The notes: a model not told the origin generated them from the letters alone. A stretch of DNA of 64,000 bases from Bacillota bacterium (GCA_023437715.1 JAEZFK010000028.1:1-64000), one strand, 5' to 3'; counted from the stretch's first letter, positions 24,776 through 34,480 are shown. Made by a program: numbers and translations.

Positions 24776-25973
24776 CCAAATAATCCTTAAGTTTTTTGCT
24801 CCTGCTGGGATGGCGCAGTTTCCGCAATGCTTTCGCTTCGATCTGACGGATTCTCTCTCTCGTCACATTAAATTCTTTTCCCACTTCCTCCAGAGTCCTG
24901 GGCCGCCCGTCATCAAGGCCGAACCGCAGCTTTAAGACTTTCTGCTCCCGCTCCGTCAGGGTATCCAAAACCTCCATCAGCTGCTCATGGAGCATGGTAA
25001 ATGTGGCCGCATCCGCCGGCACCGCCACCTGATCATCCTGGATGAAATCTCCCAGATGGCTGTCCTCCTCTTCCCCAATAGGGGTCTCTAAGGATACCGG
25101 CTCCTGGGATACCTTCATGATCTCCCGGACCCGTTCCACCTGCATATCCGCCCTGGCTGCGATTTCCTCCGGCACAGGCTCCCGTCCCAGCTCCTGCAAA
25201 AGCTGCCTGGATACACGAACCAGCCGGTTAATGGTCTCCACCATATGAACCGGAATCCTTATGGTCCTGGCCTGGTCTGCAATGGCCCGGGTAATAGCCT
25301 GCCGGATCCACCAGGTAGCATAGGTGCTGAACTTATAGCCCTTTCGGTAATCGAACTTCTCAACCGCCTTAATGAGCCCTAAGTTTCCTTCCTGGATCAG
25401 GTCCAGAAACTGCATCCCCCGTCCCACATAGCGCTTGGCAATGCTGACCACAAGGCGTAAATTGGCTTCCGTCAGCCTTTGCTTTGCATCCTCATCTCCC
25501 AGCTCGATTCTTTTTGCCAGTTCAATTTCATCCTCACTGGAAAGCAGGGGAACCTTTCCGATCTCCTTTAAATACATCCGGACCGGGTCCTCCACGCCGA
25601 CGCCTTCGGGGACGGATAAATCGATGCTTTCCATATCGATTTCTTCTTCGTCCTCAATATCTTCCTCAATGAAAAGGTCCTCATCTAAGTCCAAATCCTC
25701 CCCATCGATCTGAAGCACGTCCACCTTGTTGCTTTCCAGGAAATCAAAAATCTGGTCCAGCTTATCCGAATCCAGCTCTTCCCCCGCAAAAAAGTCCAAA
25801 ATTTCCTGGTTTTCCAATACATTACGCTTCTTTTTTGCCAGAATGAGAAGCTGGTTCAACTTTTCCTCAAAGGCTGCTACTGCCGCTGCATCAAGCCCCT
25901 GTACAGCCGGTCCTTCCGCCGCCTTTTTTGATCCTGCCATCCCATCTGACGTCTTCTTCACACTCTCATCCAT
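24768..25973 (-). CDS. rpoD: Primary sigma factor RpoD/SigA
   Basis: About 401 residues. Region 1.1 (about 30-100), region 1.2 (VEDPVRMYLKEIGKVPLL), region 2 (RLVVSIAKRYVGRGMQFLDLIQEGN and YKFSTYATWWIRQAITRAI), region 3 and region 4 (TLEEVGKEFNVTRERIRQIEAKALRKL) are complete. I chose ATG at 25973 with AGGATGG upstream; a GTG six codons earlier is possible. The gene follows dnaG as in the macromolecular-synthesis operon. Confidence 0.97.
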   Translation of the reverse strand: MDESVKKTSDGMAGSKKAAEGPAVQGLDAAAVAAFEEKLNQLLILAKKKRNVLENQEILDFFAGEELDSDKLDQIFDFLESNKVDVLQIDGEDLDLDEDLFIEEDIEDEEEIDMESIDLSVPEGVGVEDPVRMYLKEIGKVPLLSSEDEIELAKRIELGDEDAKQRLTEANLRLVVSIAKRYVGRGMQFLDLIQEGNLGLIKAVEKFDYRKGYKFSTYATWWIRQAITRAIADQARTIRIPVHMVETINRLVRVSRQLLQELGREPVPEEIAARADMQVERVREIMKVSQEPVSLETPIGEEEDSHLGDFIQDDQVAVPADAATFTMLHEQLMEVLDTLTEREQKVLKLRFGLDDGRPRTLEEVGKEFNVTRERIRQIEAKALRKLRHPSRSKKLKDYLDD

Positions 25974-26012
25974 GTCAATCCATCCTTCCACAGCCTGCCT
26001 ATATTGTACACC

Positions 26013-27785
26013 CTAATCCAGTGAAATATGCAGATCCTTTAATGCAGCCTGATCCCTTATGATCCTCTGCAGCTCTTCGATCCCCGCTGCATGACGGCTG
26101 GCATGATCCAGACTGTTCTTTTTTACTTTCATGATCGTTTCCGAAAACGCCTTTTTCTGTTCCTCATTGTCCAGGGATTCCTTTAAGCTGGCATGAAACA
26201 GACCTGCCACTGTCCGGTATTGATCCTCGTCATTAATAAAATGATTTAAAATCTCTGCCGGATTCAAAGTTCCGGCGGCGTGCCCTTCAAAAACCATCTC
26301 TGCCACCTGATGATACAGGTCCTCTATAAAATCATCGGGAGTGACCACTCCTTTAATCTTATCGAATAATTCGGGATTCTCAATCAGCCAGGTGAGCAAA
26401 AGCCTCTGGGACTGCATTACCCCGTCTTCTTTCTCTTTTTTCTTCTGTCCCTTGAAACGGCTCTCTTCCTCTTCCCGTGCCTGGAAAGGCGCCGGTCCCA
26501 GAGAAGCCCCCATCCGGTTGACAAGGCGCTTTAAATCCTCATAGTTGATGAAATGCTCCCTGGATACCGCCTCCATATAGTTGTCCCGCTCCAGAGCATC
26601 GGAAAATTCCAGAAGCTTTCTTGCCGTCTGATTATAAAATTCCGTTTTCTGCTCCGGGTCATCCATCCGGTAATTCTTCTTCAGCACATCGATTTCAAAC
26701 AAAAAGCTGTTGCGGGCTTCCTCGATCCTCTGGCGGAAAGCCTCCGCTCCCAGATTTTTGATGAATTCATCCGGGTCCTTATAAGGCTCCATATTCAGCA
26801 CCCGGATGGACATCCCCACTTCTTTCAATATGGGAATAGCCCGCAGAGCCGCCTTTACTCCCGCTCCGTCGCTGTCATAGGTGAGAACCACCTTATCCGT
26901 ATACCGTTTTAAAAGCTGGGCATGCTGGGTCGTAAATGCCGTGCCCAGGGACGCCACCGCATTGGTGAAGCCTGCCTGGTGCATGGCGATTACATCTATA
27001 TAGCCCTCACAGATCAATATGTACTTTTCCCGGGAAAGCCTGGCGTAATTTAAGCCGTATAAATTCCTGCTCTTGTCAAAAAGCTTTGTCTCCGGCGAGT
27101 TTAGATACTTTGGCTCCCCGGCTCCCATGACCCGGCCCCCAAAGCCGATGACCCGGTTGTTCACATCCATGATGGGAAACATGACCCTGTTCCAGAACTT
27201 GTCATGAGCCCCTCTCTCCTCAATGGTCACAAGGCCTGTCTGCTTTAAGATTTCATCGTCATGGCCCTTGCTTCTCAAATACCGGTAAAGATCATCGCTT
27301 GTCTTATTGGAATATCCCAGCCCGAAATGGACAATGGTCTCATCGCTTAGCTGCCTGTCCCTTAAATACCGGTAACCAATCTCCCCCTGGGGATTTTTCA
27401 GCTGATAATAGAAATAACTGGCAGCCAGCTTGTTGATCTCCAGAAGAGCGGAACGCAAATCCTCCTGCTCCCTGGCTTCTCTGCTGTATTCTGCCGCAGG
27501 AAGCTTCACGCCCGCCCGGTCCGCTAAAACCTTTAAGGCCTCGGAAAAGGAATAATTTTCATATTCCATAACAAACGTCAATACATTTCCGCCCGCTCCG
27601 CAGCCAAAGCAGTAGTACATCTGCTTGGCGGGGGAAACGGAAAAGGAAGGCGACTTTTCATTATGAAAAGGACACAGGCCGAAATAATTGCTTCCCTTTT
27701 TCTGCAGCTTGACGTAGCCCGAGATCACATCCACGATGTCGTTCCTCATCCGGACCTCTTCAATCACTTCTTCCGAATATCGCAT
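26013..27785 (-). CDS. dnaG: DNA primase DnaG
   Basis: 590 residues: N-terminal zinc-binding domain (CPFHNEKSPSFSVS...YYCFGCGAGGN, about 38-66), catalytic core and TOPRIM domain (ILICEGYIDVIAMHQAGF, VVLTYDSDGAG), and a C-terminal helicase-binding domain. It makes the RNA primers for replication. It lies between the dGTPase-like gene and rpoD. Confidence 0.97.
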   Translation of the reverse strand: MRYSEEVIEEVRMRNDIVDVISGYVKLQKKGSNYFGLCPFHNEKSPSFSVSPAKQMYYCFGCGAGGNVLTFVMEYENYSFSEALKVLADRAGVKLPAAEYSREAREQEDLRSALLEINKLAASYFYYQLKNPQGEIGYRYLRDRQLSDETIVHFGLGYSNKTSDDLYRYLRSKGHDDEILKQTGLVTIEERGAHDKFWNRVMFPIMDVNNRVIGFGGRVMGAGEPKYLNSPETKLFDKSRNLYGLNYARLSREKYILICEGYIDVIAMHQAGFTNAVASLGTAFTTQHAQLLKRYTDKVVLTYDSDGAGVKAALRAIPILKEVGMSIRVLNMEPYKDPDEFIKNLGAEAFRQRIEEARNSFLFEIDVLKKNYRMDDPEQKTEFYNQTARKLLEFSDALERDNYMEAVSREHFINYEDLKRLVNRMGASLGPAPFQAREEEESRFKGQKKKEKEDGVMQSQRLLLTWLIENPELFDKIKGVVTPDDFIEDLYHQVAEMVFEGHAAGTLNPAEILNHFINDEDQYRTVAGLFHASLKESLDNEEQKKAFSETIMKVKKNSLDHASRHAAGIEELQRIIRDQAALKDLHISLD

Positions 27786-27817
27786 GAAGCCTCAATTCTC
27801 CTTTCCTTGCCGCGTTT

Positions 27818-28828
27818 TTAAACTGTTTTCCACGCTTTCGGGACAAACAGCTCTTCAAATTTATCAATGGCGTAGCTGTCGCTCATGCCTGCAATGTAAT
27901 CACAGACCGCCCGCTCCCTGCTGTCCTTTCGCACCTCCATAAGAGTGCGGTATTCATCAGGAAGCTTGTCCGGGTGTTCCATGTAATAATTAAAAAGCAT
28001 GACAATGAGATGCTGCGCCTTTCCCTCCTCCGCCTTTGGAATATCGCTTTTATAAACATTTTCAAACATCCAGGTGCGCAGTCCCTGCATGGCCGTTTCC
28101 ATGTCCGGGGACATGATGATCTCCGGCTTTCCGTAGCTGTTGCGGATGATATCATGGATCAGATTGTTAAGCCTTTCACGGACACTGTGGCCCAGAATCC
28201 CCGTATAGCATTCCGGCAAATCCTCCTCCACGAACATTCTGGCCCTGATGGCATCGTCAATGTCGTGATTGATGTAGGCGATCTTATCCGACAGGCGGAC
28301 GATGCCTCCCTCTAAGGTGGAGGGATGTCCGCTGGTACGGTGGTTTAAAATCCCATCCCGGACCTCCCAGGTTAAGTTTAACCCCATGCCATCCTTTTCC
28401 AGCACCTCCACCACCCGGACGCTCTGCCTGTAATGTGCAAAGCCCTGGGAGCAGATTTTATTCAGGATGGCCTCCCCCGAATGGCCGAAAGGCGTATGGC
28501 CCAAGTCATGAGACAGGGCGATGGCCTCTGTTAAGTCCTCGTTCATGCGCAGGGACTTGGCGATAGTCCTGGCAATCTGTGACACCTCCAGGGTATGGGT
28601 CAGCCTGGTCCTGTAATGATCCCCCTCAGGCGCCAGAAAAACCTGGGTCTTGTGTTTCAGTCTCCGGAAAGCCTTACAGTGAATGATCCGGTCCCTGTCC
28701 CGCTGGTAAGCGGTCCGGATATCACAGGGCTCTTCCTCCCGCTCTCTTCCCCTGCTGTTTTTGCTGAAAGCGGCGTAGGGGCTTAAATAGCCCTCTTCCC
28801 ATTGCTCCGTGGATTCCCTGATATTCAT
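27818..28828 (-). CDS. dgt: Deoxyguanosinetriphosphate triphosphohydrolase-like protein
   Basis: 336 residues of the HD superfamily. The metal-binding residues are in RTRLTHTLEVSQIART and ALSHDLGHTPFGHSGE, the Dgt type 2 signature. The N-terminal RTAYQRDRDRIIHCKAFRRLKHKTQVF is typical. It hydrolyses dNTPs to nucleosides and triphosphate. First gene of the dgt-dnaG-rpoD-trmK-nif3 block. Confidence 0.92.
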   Translation of the reverse strand: MNIRESTEQWEEGYLSPYAAFSKNSRGREREEEPCDIRTAYQRDRDRIIHCKAFRRLKHKTQVFLAPEGDHYRTRLTHTLEVSQIARTIAKSLRMNEDLTEAIALSHDLGHTPFGHSGEAILNKICSQGFAHYRQSVRVVEVLEKDGMGLNLTWEVRDGILNHRTSGHPSTLEGGIVRLSDKIAYINHDIDDAIRARMFVEEDLPECYTGILGHSVRERLNNLIHDIIRNSYGKPEIIMSPDMETAMQGLRTWMFENVYKSDIPKAEEGKAQHLIVMLFNYYMEHPDKLPDEYRTLMEVRKDSRERAVCDYIAGMSDSYAIDKFEELFVPKAWKTV

Positions 28829-28921
28829 ACAATCACATCCTTACGTACAAAGTTATGTTACATTATATCATATTTTCAGTAATTATAATACCCTGTAAGC
28901 AAAATATGTTTAAAATACCTG

Positions 28922-29752
28922 TCACTTTCCTGGGCCTAAATGCTTCCGGTACTGGCTGGGAAGACAGCCATACCGTTTTTTGAAAGCCTTGGAAAAGGCC
29001 CTGCTGTCCGGAAAGCCGTGGTTCATGGCAATTTCCCCGATTTCACGGTCTGTATGGACCAGCTCCCGCACCGCATATTTGACCCGTAAATCAATGAGAT
29101 AGGTGCGGTAATTGACCTGGGCGTACTTCTGGAAAATCCTGGACAAATAGGTGGGACTGAAGCCAAACTGCGCCGCCACCTCCTCCAGCTTCAGATCCTG
29201 ATCATAATTTTCCCTCATGTACCGGGTCACATTGGAAAGCTTATCCAGCTGCCTTTTCTGGCGCAGCACCTCCTTATCCATGGTTTCCGCTTTAAATTCC
29301 GTCACCAGAAGATACAAAAGCTCATAGAACTGGCTTTTCACCTTCAGGCCGTAGCCGTATTCCCGCTTCTCATAAACAGAAAACATTGAGGTCACCAGAT
29401 CCGTCAGCTTAAGGTTTTCCGCCTCTCCCTTTTTCTCAAAATTCACATAGCTGTCGGCTTCCGTATACTCCTCAAAAACCTCCGCAGGAATCTGAAGAAC
29501 GACGGTGATATTGGGATTGGGGCAATCAATGGAATGGACCTCATTGGAATTTACCAGCACAAAATCTTTCCGGGCCAGGGAAAGGTGGCTGTTGTTGATA
29601 TAAAAATCAATCTCTCCCTCCTGAACCAGAAAAATCTCCACCGAATGGTGCCAGTGCTTCGCAACCTTATAGTTTCCATCCCTGCCTTCAAAGATAAACA
29701 TCCGAAACGGCAGGTCCTCATTGGGAATGACCAGCTCATGTCTGACTTCCAT
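28922..29752 (-). CDS. AraC family transcriptional regulator
   Basis: About 276 residues. N-terminal cupin sensor (HWHHSVEIFLVQEGEIDFYINN, about 33-54) and C-terminal double helix-turn-helix (LEEVAAQFGFSPTYLSRIFQKYAQVNYRTYL and IGEIAMNHGFPDSRAFSKAFKKRYG). GGGAGGTG lies 6 bases before the ATG at 29752. Such proteins usually control sugar-use genes, but no obvious target is adjacent. It partly overlaps nothing else and converges with no gene. Confidence 0.9.
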   Translation of the reverse strand: MEVRHELVIPNEDLPFRMFIFEGRDGNYKVAKHWHHSVEIFLVQEGEIDFYINNSHLSLARKDFVLVNSNEVHSIDCPNPNITVVLQIPAEVFEEYTEADSYVNFEKKGEAENLKLTDLVTSMFSVYEKREYGYGLKVKSQFYELLYLLVTEFKAETMDKEVLRQKRQLDKLSNVTRYMRENYDQDLKLEEVAAQFGFSPTYLSRIFQKYAQVNYRTYLIDLRVKYAVRELVHTDREIGEIAMNHGFPDSRAFSKAFKKRYGCLPSQYRKHLGPGK

Positions 29753-29837
29753 TTCACACCTCCCCATAAAAACTGCTTCCATTATAGAACATTTTGGCCG
29801 GATTTCCAATGGTTTTCCGGCCATGTTTCCTGTTCTC

Positions 29838-31541
29838 TCATACGGGCAGGCTGTCACTTACACACAGCACGCCATATCCCAGCTCCGGATTCGGGTACTG
29901 GGTGATCCCCGGCAGCTGTCTCGCCCCGCGGATTAAATACGCCTTTATCTTTTCCCCGAACAAAAACGGGTCCCTGCCGTCCACGATTCCCCACTGCATC
30001 AGAAGAGCTGCGCCGCCTGTGACAAAGGGTGTGGCAAAGGAGGTTCCTGTGACAGAATCATATCCTCCGCCTGACTTCGCCGCAATAATTCCCACTCCCG
30101 GAGCCGCCAGGTCCGGTTTCACCTGATTGGTCCTTCTCGTAAACCCCCTGCCGGAAAAATCCGCATAGGACTGGTAGGTGTCATCATATGCTCCCACGGA
30201 AATGACCTTGGAAGCCGATGACGGAATGGTCAGGGTCGTCTCCGGCGTCGGCCTCAAAAACCGGGTGGACTGGTTTAAGACTCCATTGGAGGGGAGCCAT
30301 AAATCGTATTTCCCTTCCACGATCCGCCTGGGCGTGAGACGGAATTTCCATATGCCGCTTTCCACATAGGTTTCCACAGGAAGAAAGTCCAGATAAATTT
30401 CCTGGGCAACGCTGTAGGGCCCGGGTTTTCCATAGTATAGCAGAATCTGGGTATCATGGTACATTATGCTTTGCGGTCCCAGCCTGCTGCTTATGGGCCC
30501 TATGACCTCCCCGGAAGGGGTTACAATGCTGATGTCAAAAAGATCTGCATAGGACTTCCAGAGCTGGACGCTGAAGCTGGTCTGATATCCTCCTACGCTG
30601 AGCTCGATATCCTGCGGGCTGGACATGGTCAGGACCCCTGAAACATGACCGCCTCCCACCCCTTCATTTCCTGTTCCCACCACAATCGCCGTTTTTCCGT
30701 AATTGGAAATATCATCGAGAAATGTCTCCAGCAGGCTGGTCCCGTCATGGGACCCATAGGTATTGCCAAAGCTTAAATTAATGACGATCGGCATCTGGCG
30801 GGTTACAGCTTCCCTCACTGCAAAATTGACTGCCCTCATGAGCTCCGTGGTCCTGGGAAACCCTTCCTCCTGGGGGATTCCCAGCTTTACCACCAGAAGC
30901 GGACTGTCAAATGCCACCCCCCGGTACTGTCCCCTGTTTTCCCTTCCGTTTCCCGCCGCAATAGAGGCTACTGCCGTGCCGTGGCCGCTGATATCCGTGG
31001 AAGGAACCAGGCTCCTTGCCTCTGCCCTGCTTCCCGTGCTCAAGGCTGCGTTAATCTCTTCCTGTGTAAACACCCGGTCCAGGGTCTGGTCCCACAGGCT
31101 TAAGATTCTGGTGGTGCCGTCGGGATTCCGGAAATCATCGTGAAAATAATCGATTCCCGAATCAATAATAGCTATCAGAACACCTCTGCCCGTCAGGGTG
31201 CTTGCCCCCTGCTGGACAATGTTTACGCAAGAGGCCGCTTTTGCCTGATTGACAGCAAAAAACAGCCTCTTTGGTTTTTCCACGTATTCAATTTGCGGTA
31301 ATTCGCTGAGCCTGTCTATGAGGGATTCCGGGACTGTAAGAACGGCGTATTCATTCACCATGGGCTCCACACGGATTCCCAGCTGGGAAAGGCCGCTGAT
31401 ATCCCCGGAATACTTCACGATCACATCCCAGGATCTCTCTCCTGGATTGTATCCTACATTTAAATTCAGTGATTTTTCTCTTTCCTCGGGAGTGGAGCTT
31501 AAAGCCAGGTTTAAAAGATTCTCCAGTTTCTGATCCTGCAT
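29838..31541 (-). CDS. Csp-like subtilisin family serine protease (germination type)
   Basis: 567 residues without a signal peptide. The N-terminal prodomain (about 1-95) is followed by an S8 catalytic domain with an intact triad: Asp127 (IAIIDSGID), His187 (SGHGTAVA) and Ser501 (GTSFATP). A jelly-roll-type insertion (about 310-440) separates the oxyanion region (VVGTGNEG) from the Ser. This layout is that of the clostridial Csp proteases that activate the cortex lytic enzyme SleC during germination. AAGGATGA precedes the ATG. The SpoIID-like gene lies 48 bases upstream. Confidence 0.87.
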   Translation of the reverse strand: MQDQKLENLLNLALSSTPEEREKSLNLNVGYNPGERSWDVIVKYSGDISGLSQLGIRVEPMVNEYAVLTVPESLIDRLSELPQIEYVEKPKRLFFAVNQAKAASCVNIVQQGASTLTGRGVLIAIIDSGIDYFHDDFRNPDGTTRILSLWDQTLDRVFTQEEINAALSTGSRAEARSLVPSTDISGHGTAVASIAAGNGRENRGQYRGVAFDSPLLVVKLGIPQEEGFPRTTELMRAVNFAVREAVTRQMPIVINLSFGNTYGSHDGTSLLETFLDDISNYGKTAIVVGTGNEGVGGGHVSGVLTMSSPQDIELSVGGYQTSFSVQLWKSYADLFDISIVTPSGEVIGPISSRLGPQSIMYHDTQILLYYGKPGPYSVAQEIYLDFLPVETYVESGIWKFRLTPRRIVEGKYDLWLPSNGVLNQSTRFLRPTPETTLTIPSSASKVISVGAYDDTYQSYADFSGRGFTRRTNQVKPDLAAPGVGIIAAKSGGGYDSVTGTSFATPFVTGGAALLMQWGIVDGRDPFLFGEKIKAYLIRGARQLPGITQYPNPELGYGVLCVSDSLPV

Positions 31542-31588
31542 AGATCATCCTTATGCTTTTTTACCATCTTACGCAGGGAAAGTCATTC

Positions 31589-33865
31589 TCATTCCTGACT
31601 GTGCTCCGCTTCCCTTACCTGAACCCCGTGGTAAAAGAATTTTAAGATATCCTCGTAATTCTGTCCTTCCTTTGCCATTTCCTGAGCTCCGTTCTGGCTC
31701 ATGCCGACCCCATGGCCAAAGCCTCCGCCATAGATGTGGAAGGTCGTCACATTGTTGTCATTGACTCCCTGGTTTTCAATGGAAATATAGGCACTGGGAA
31801 GAGAGTCAAAATTCTTCATCAGGGTGCCGTCTTCTTTTGTTATGGTCATGTATTTATTTCCCAGCTTGGCCCTTACCTGTCCCTCGCCGCTGATGGTCAT
31901 AGTGCCGTCAGAGCCTTCGACCCGGACCTTTTTCACGATTCCCCCCACGCCTCTTTCCGTCACTGTAATGTTCAGGATGGAGCCTACCTCTGTGATTTCC
32001 TCTTCCAGCTGGCGGTTGGTGACCGAGGTTTCCCACCGGTACATGGGAAATGACGAATCATAGGCCGGATATTCCTTGTTCTTTATGAATGTATCGAAAT
32101 CTGAGTTGGTAGACAGGTTCAAAACCCCGCCTCCCGCCTGGAGCAGCCCCCCCTCCAGATAGGGATACTGGGTCGGGTCGCTTCCCCATATGCTGCCGTC
32201 GGTGGTATGGCCGCAGGATGTAGAAAAATAAAAGGCTTCAATAGGCGTATCACCGTAAAACAGCAGCTTTCCATAGGTTTCCTGAACCGCCCCCTCGGTT
32301 TTTGATGAGGAGGGCAGATTATTATAAACCTGGAATCTGGTGCTGTCATCTACATGGGCTCCGTATTTGCTGTAGGTGTTGCTCTGGATCTGCCGGTAAG
32401 CGTAGGTCCTGGCACAGACAGCCTGAGCCTTTAAGGCTTCTTTCTCATAGCTGTCAGGCATTTCGCTGGGCACCACCTTTGTAAGATAATCCTCCAGATA
32501 AAGCTCATTGATCAAAAGCAGTCCGTCCGCTTCTTTCCGTATCTCAATCGTCCCGTCATAGGACGGGGTTCCATAGGATCTCTTTATGGAATCGACCCTT
32601 ATGGTATCTCCCTTTTCCAAGGGCGACACCACAATACGCCGGTCAGCCAGCCGCTCATCGGAGGTATCAATGATGACCTCCGCCTTTGGTGGAACATTCA
32701 CCTGTTTTTCCCCATAGGACAAGATCAGTCCGCTTTCCGAAGACAGGGTCACGGATGGGTGAAAAATCGACTGAAAGTCCGTGCTCATTAAAAGGACCCG
32801 GATGCTTTTCGCATCAAACTCCCTCATCAGCAAAGCCGCACAGATTCTTCCATGGGCCACCACAAAATCCTGGATATCATACCCCACCAGCACATCGGCT
32901 ATGGTGCGTTCCTCAAAGCCGCCGTAAAGCCGGTAGACTTTAAAATCCTCATCAAGCTTTAAGCTGCCGTATCCCTCCACCTCGATGGAGTCTTCCTTTA
33001 CCGCAAGGACCTTGCCCGATATCTTCTTTTTCTTCATGGTAACCTTCTGCAGATTCCCCCGCTTTAAGCTGATATCCGCCAGATTATTGGCAAAATCCTC
33101 CGGCTGACCTAAAGAAGCCTCCAGAGGAAAGGTCCGTTCCACAGATCCTAAATACCCGTGAAAGGTCTTCTCATCTCCGGCGGTCAGCCATACGTTTTTG
33201 TAGGTTACGGAATCCGTCACAGCCTCTTTCAGGGCAATGATCTCGCTCCCTTTCACCAGGATTTTCAACTCCCAGTCTATGTACGAATCCAGGCTTAAGC
33301 CTTCAAACTGAAAGCTGCCCTTACTGGTATAAGCGGTCCATGCGGAAGCGGTTTTTACGTTGGAAGGCGTGCCGTAAAGGAGAATATCAACCTCTTTGAT
33401 CTGATTATCCTTATCAAGCTTTTCCCGCAGCTGGTCATACAGAAGCCACCACTGATCGGCAGGAATCTGTTTGCTCTGCTTTTTCTTCCCTCCATGAACG
33501 CTTTTTCCCGCCCCCGGAACCAGGGCTTCCGCCAGGCTTTCCGCCTCCTGATAGGTCAAAAACCCTTCCGCAGTCTCTCTGGAAGCCGGCACCTGGGATG
33601 TATCCATGTATCCGCCCTCATAGAGATAATCCATGTATTTCACATACCAGTTATTCTGATCCTTTTCCGGGAAATACTCCTGTTTCCGATCCTCCGCTGC
33701 TTTTTCACAGCCTTTTCTGTCCGTCAGAAGGAGAGCAGCCGACTTGTATGCGGCCCCCCTTGATATGCCTTCCGGTTCCGGTTCAGCCACCAGAATGATT
33801 ATGATGAGAATCAAAACCAAAAGAGGAATTCCGGCAATAAATCCGATAAATGTCCTTCTATTCAT
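31589..33865 (-). CDS. SpoIID/LytB domain protein
   Basis: 758 residues with an N-terminal membrane anchor (FIGFIAGIPLLVLILIIIILVA) and a C-terminal SpoIID/LytB domain (YLTKVVPSEMPDSYEKEALKAQAVCARTYA, split here as PSEMPDSYEKEALKAQAVCA and RTYA; SCGHTTDGSIWG; GGGFGHGVGMSQNGAQEMA). SpoIID cleaves glycan strands during engulfment; the long central part (about 100-440) is extra and includes SH3-like sequence (GKVLAVKEDSIEVEGYG). It is therefore a SpoIID-related wall protein and not the engulfment SpoIID itself. Confidence 0.88.
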   Translation of the reverse strand: MNRRTFIGFIAGIPLLVLILIIIILVAEPEPEGISRGAAYKSAALLLTDRKGCEKAAEDRKQEYFPEKDQNNWYVKYMDYLYEGGYMDTSQVPASRETAEGFLTYQEAESLAEALVPGAGKSVHGGKKKQSKQIPADQWWLLYDQLREKLDKDNQIKEVDILLYGTPSNVKTASAWTAYTSKGSFQFEGLSLDSYIDWELKILVKGSEIIALKEAVTDSVTYKNVWLTAGDEKTFHGYLGSVERTFPLEASLGQPEDFANNLADISLKRGNLQKVTMKKKKISGKVLAVKEDSIEVEGYGSLKLDEDFKVYRLYGGFEERTIADVLVGYDIQDFVVAHGRICAALLMREFDAKSIRVLLMSTDFQSIFHPSVTLSSESGLILSYGEKQVNVPPKAEVIIDTSDERLADRRIVVSPLEKGDTIRVDSIKRSYGTPSYDGTIEIRKEADGLLLINELYLEDYLTKVVPSEMPDSYEKEALKAQAVCARTYAYRQIQSNTYSKYGAHVDDSTRFQVYNNLPSSSKTEGAVQETYGKLLFYGDTPIEAFYFSTSCGHTTDGSIWGSDPTQYPYLEGGLLQAGGGVLNLSTNSDFDTFIKNKEYPAYDSSFPMYRWETSVTNRQLEEEITEVGSILNITVTERGVGGIVKKVRVEGSDGTMTISGEGQVRAKLGNKYMTITKEDGTLMKNFDSLPSAYISIENQGVNDNNVTTFHIYGGGFGHGVGMSQNGAQEMAKEGQNYEDILKFFYHGVQVREAEHSQE

Positions 33866-33887
33866 GAGCTCCTCACTTCTGCATAAA

Positions 33888-34118
33888 GTTAAAGCAGCGA
33901 TTGCTCGCTGCTTTTTTCTTTTGTAACCCCAAAATGCCGGTTCTTACTTATTGACGCCTAGCCTTGCTAGGTGGGCGACCTCACTCAGGTTTCTGCCTTC
34001 CACTGCAAACGGAGGCCTGACATCCGCCTGAAAATATTGGAATCCCATGTGTCATAATGTAGGTTCAAAAAAGGTAAGAGTGTCGTACATTTCAGGAATT
34101 ACATTCACCTGTCTTTAT
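33888..34118 (-). ncRNA. ssrS: Structured RNA, probable 6S RNA
   Basis: About 230 nt without coding potential, between a clear promoter and a terminator (GCAGCGA-GCAA-TCGCTGC, 33894-33911). The fold is rod-like: TCTTAC pairs with GTAAGA, TTATGAC with GTCA-ATAA, TCAGG with CCTGA, and the tip is GCCTCC/GGAAGGC. A small hairpin CCTAGC-AAG-GCTAGG lies on the 3' side of a central bubble. That architecture, and segments such as CCTGAGTGAGGTCGCCCACC, fit clostridial 6S RNA, which binds sigma-A RNA polymerase. Identity rests on memory and shape; that it is an RNA gene is firmer. Confidence 0.62.
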
Positions 34119-34125
34119 GGTTTTT

Positions 34126-34154
34126 AGTATACACCATTTCTTCCCGTTTTTCAA
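34126..34154 (-). promoter_or_regulatory. Predicted sigma-A promoter of the probable 6S RNA
   Basis: Minus strand -35 TTGAAA (34149-34154) and -10 TATACT (34126-34131) at 17-bp spacing, placing the first base near 34118. Confidence 0.7.
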
Positions 34155-34216
34155 GTTCCTTTTCCTGACAGTTTGCTTTACCGTTTGGAGGTGCAGAAAC
34201 AATGCCGCCTCCAACC

Positions 34217-34480
34217 TCACACAGCAATCTTTTTCCCCCCAAGAAGCCTCCCATGCTCCACATACGATTCCAGAAGCTTCAAAAGGGAGTCGCAGGAATC
34301 CTCCTGAATAATAAGCTCCACTTCTTCCGACACAGCCAGGGAAAGTACGGAAAGCAGTGATTTCGCATTTACCATGCGTCCTCCATAGGACAAATTCATA
34401 TTCTCCGTGCGCTTTCCGGCAATATTGACAAATTCCAGGATGGATTCGATCCCCCAAAATCCGATTTCCACCTTTTTCAT
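34217..34480 (-). CDS. Crh-like HPr-fold protein lacking the active-site His
   Basis: About 87 residues that align with HPr, including the regulatory-serine helix (GRMVNAKSLLSVLSLAV). Where HPr has GLHARPA this protein has GIESILE, so the phosphotransfer histidine is gone. B. subtilis Crh is a similar HPr paralogue that cannot carry sugar phosphate but works through its serine in catabolite repression with CcpA. AGGAGG lies 9 bases before the ATG at 34480. It overlaps or abuts the GNAT gene. A regulatory role is inferred. Confidence 0.75.
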   Translation of the reverse strand: MKKVEIGFWGIESILEFVNIAGKRTENMNLSYGGRMVNAKSLLSVLSLAVSEEVELIIQEDSCDSLLKLLESYVEHGRLLGGKKIAV

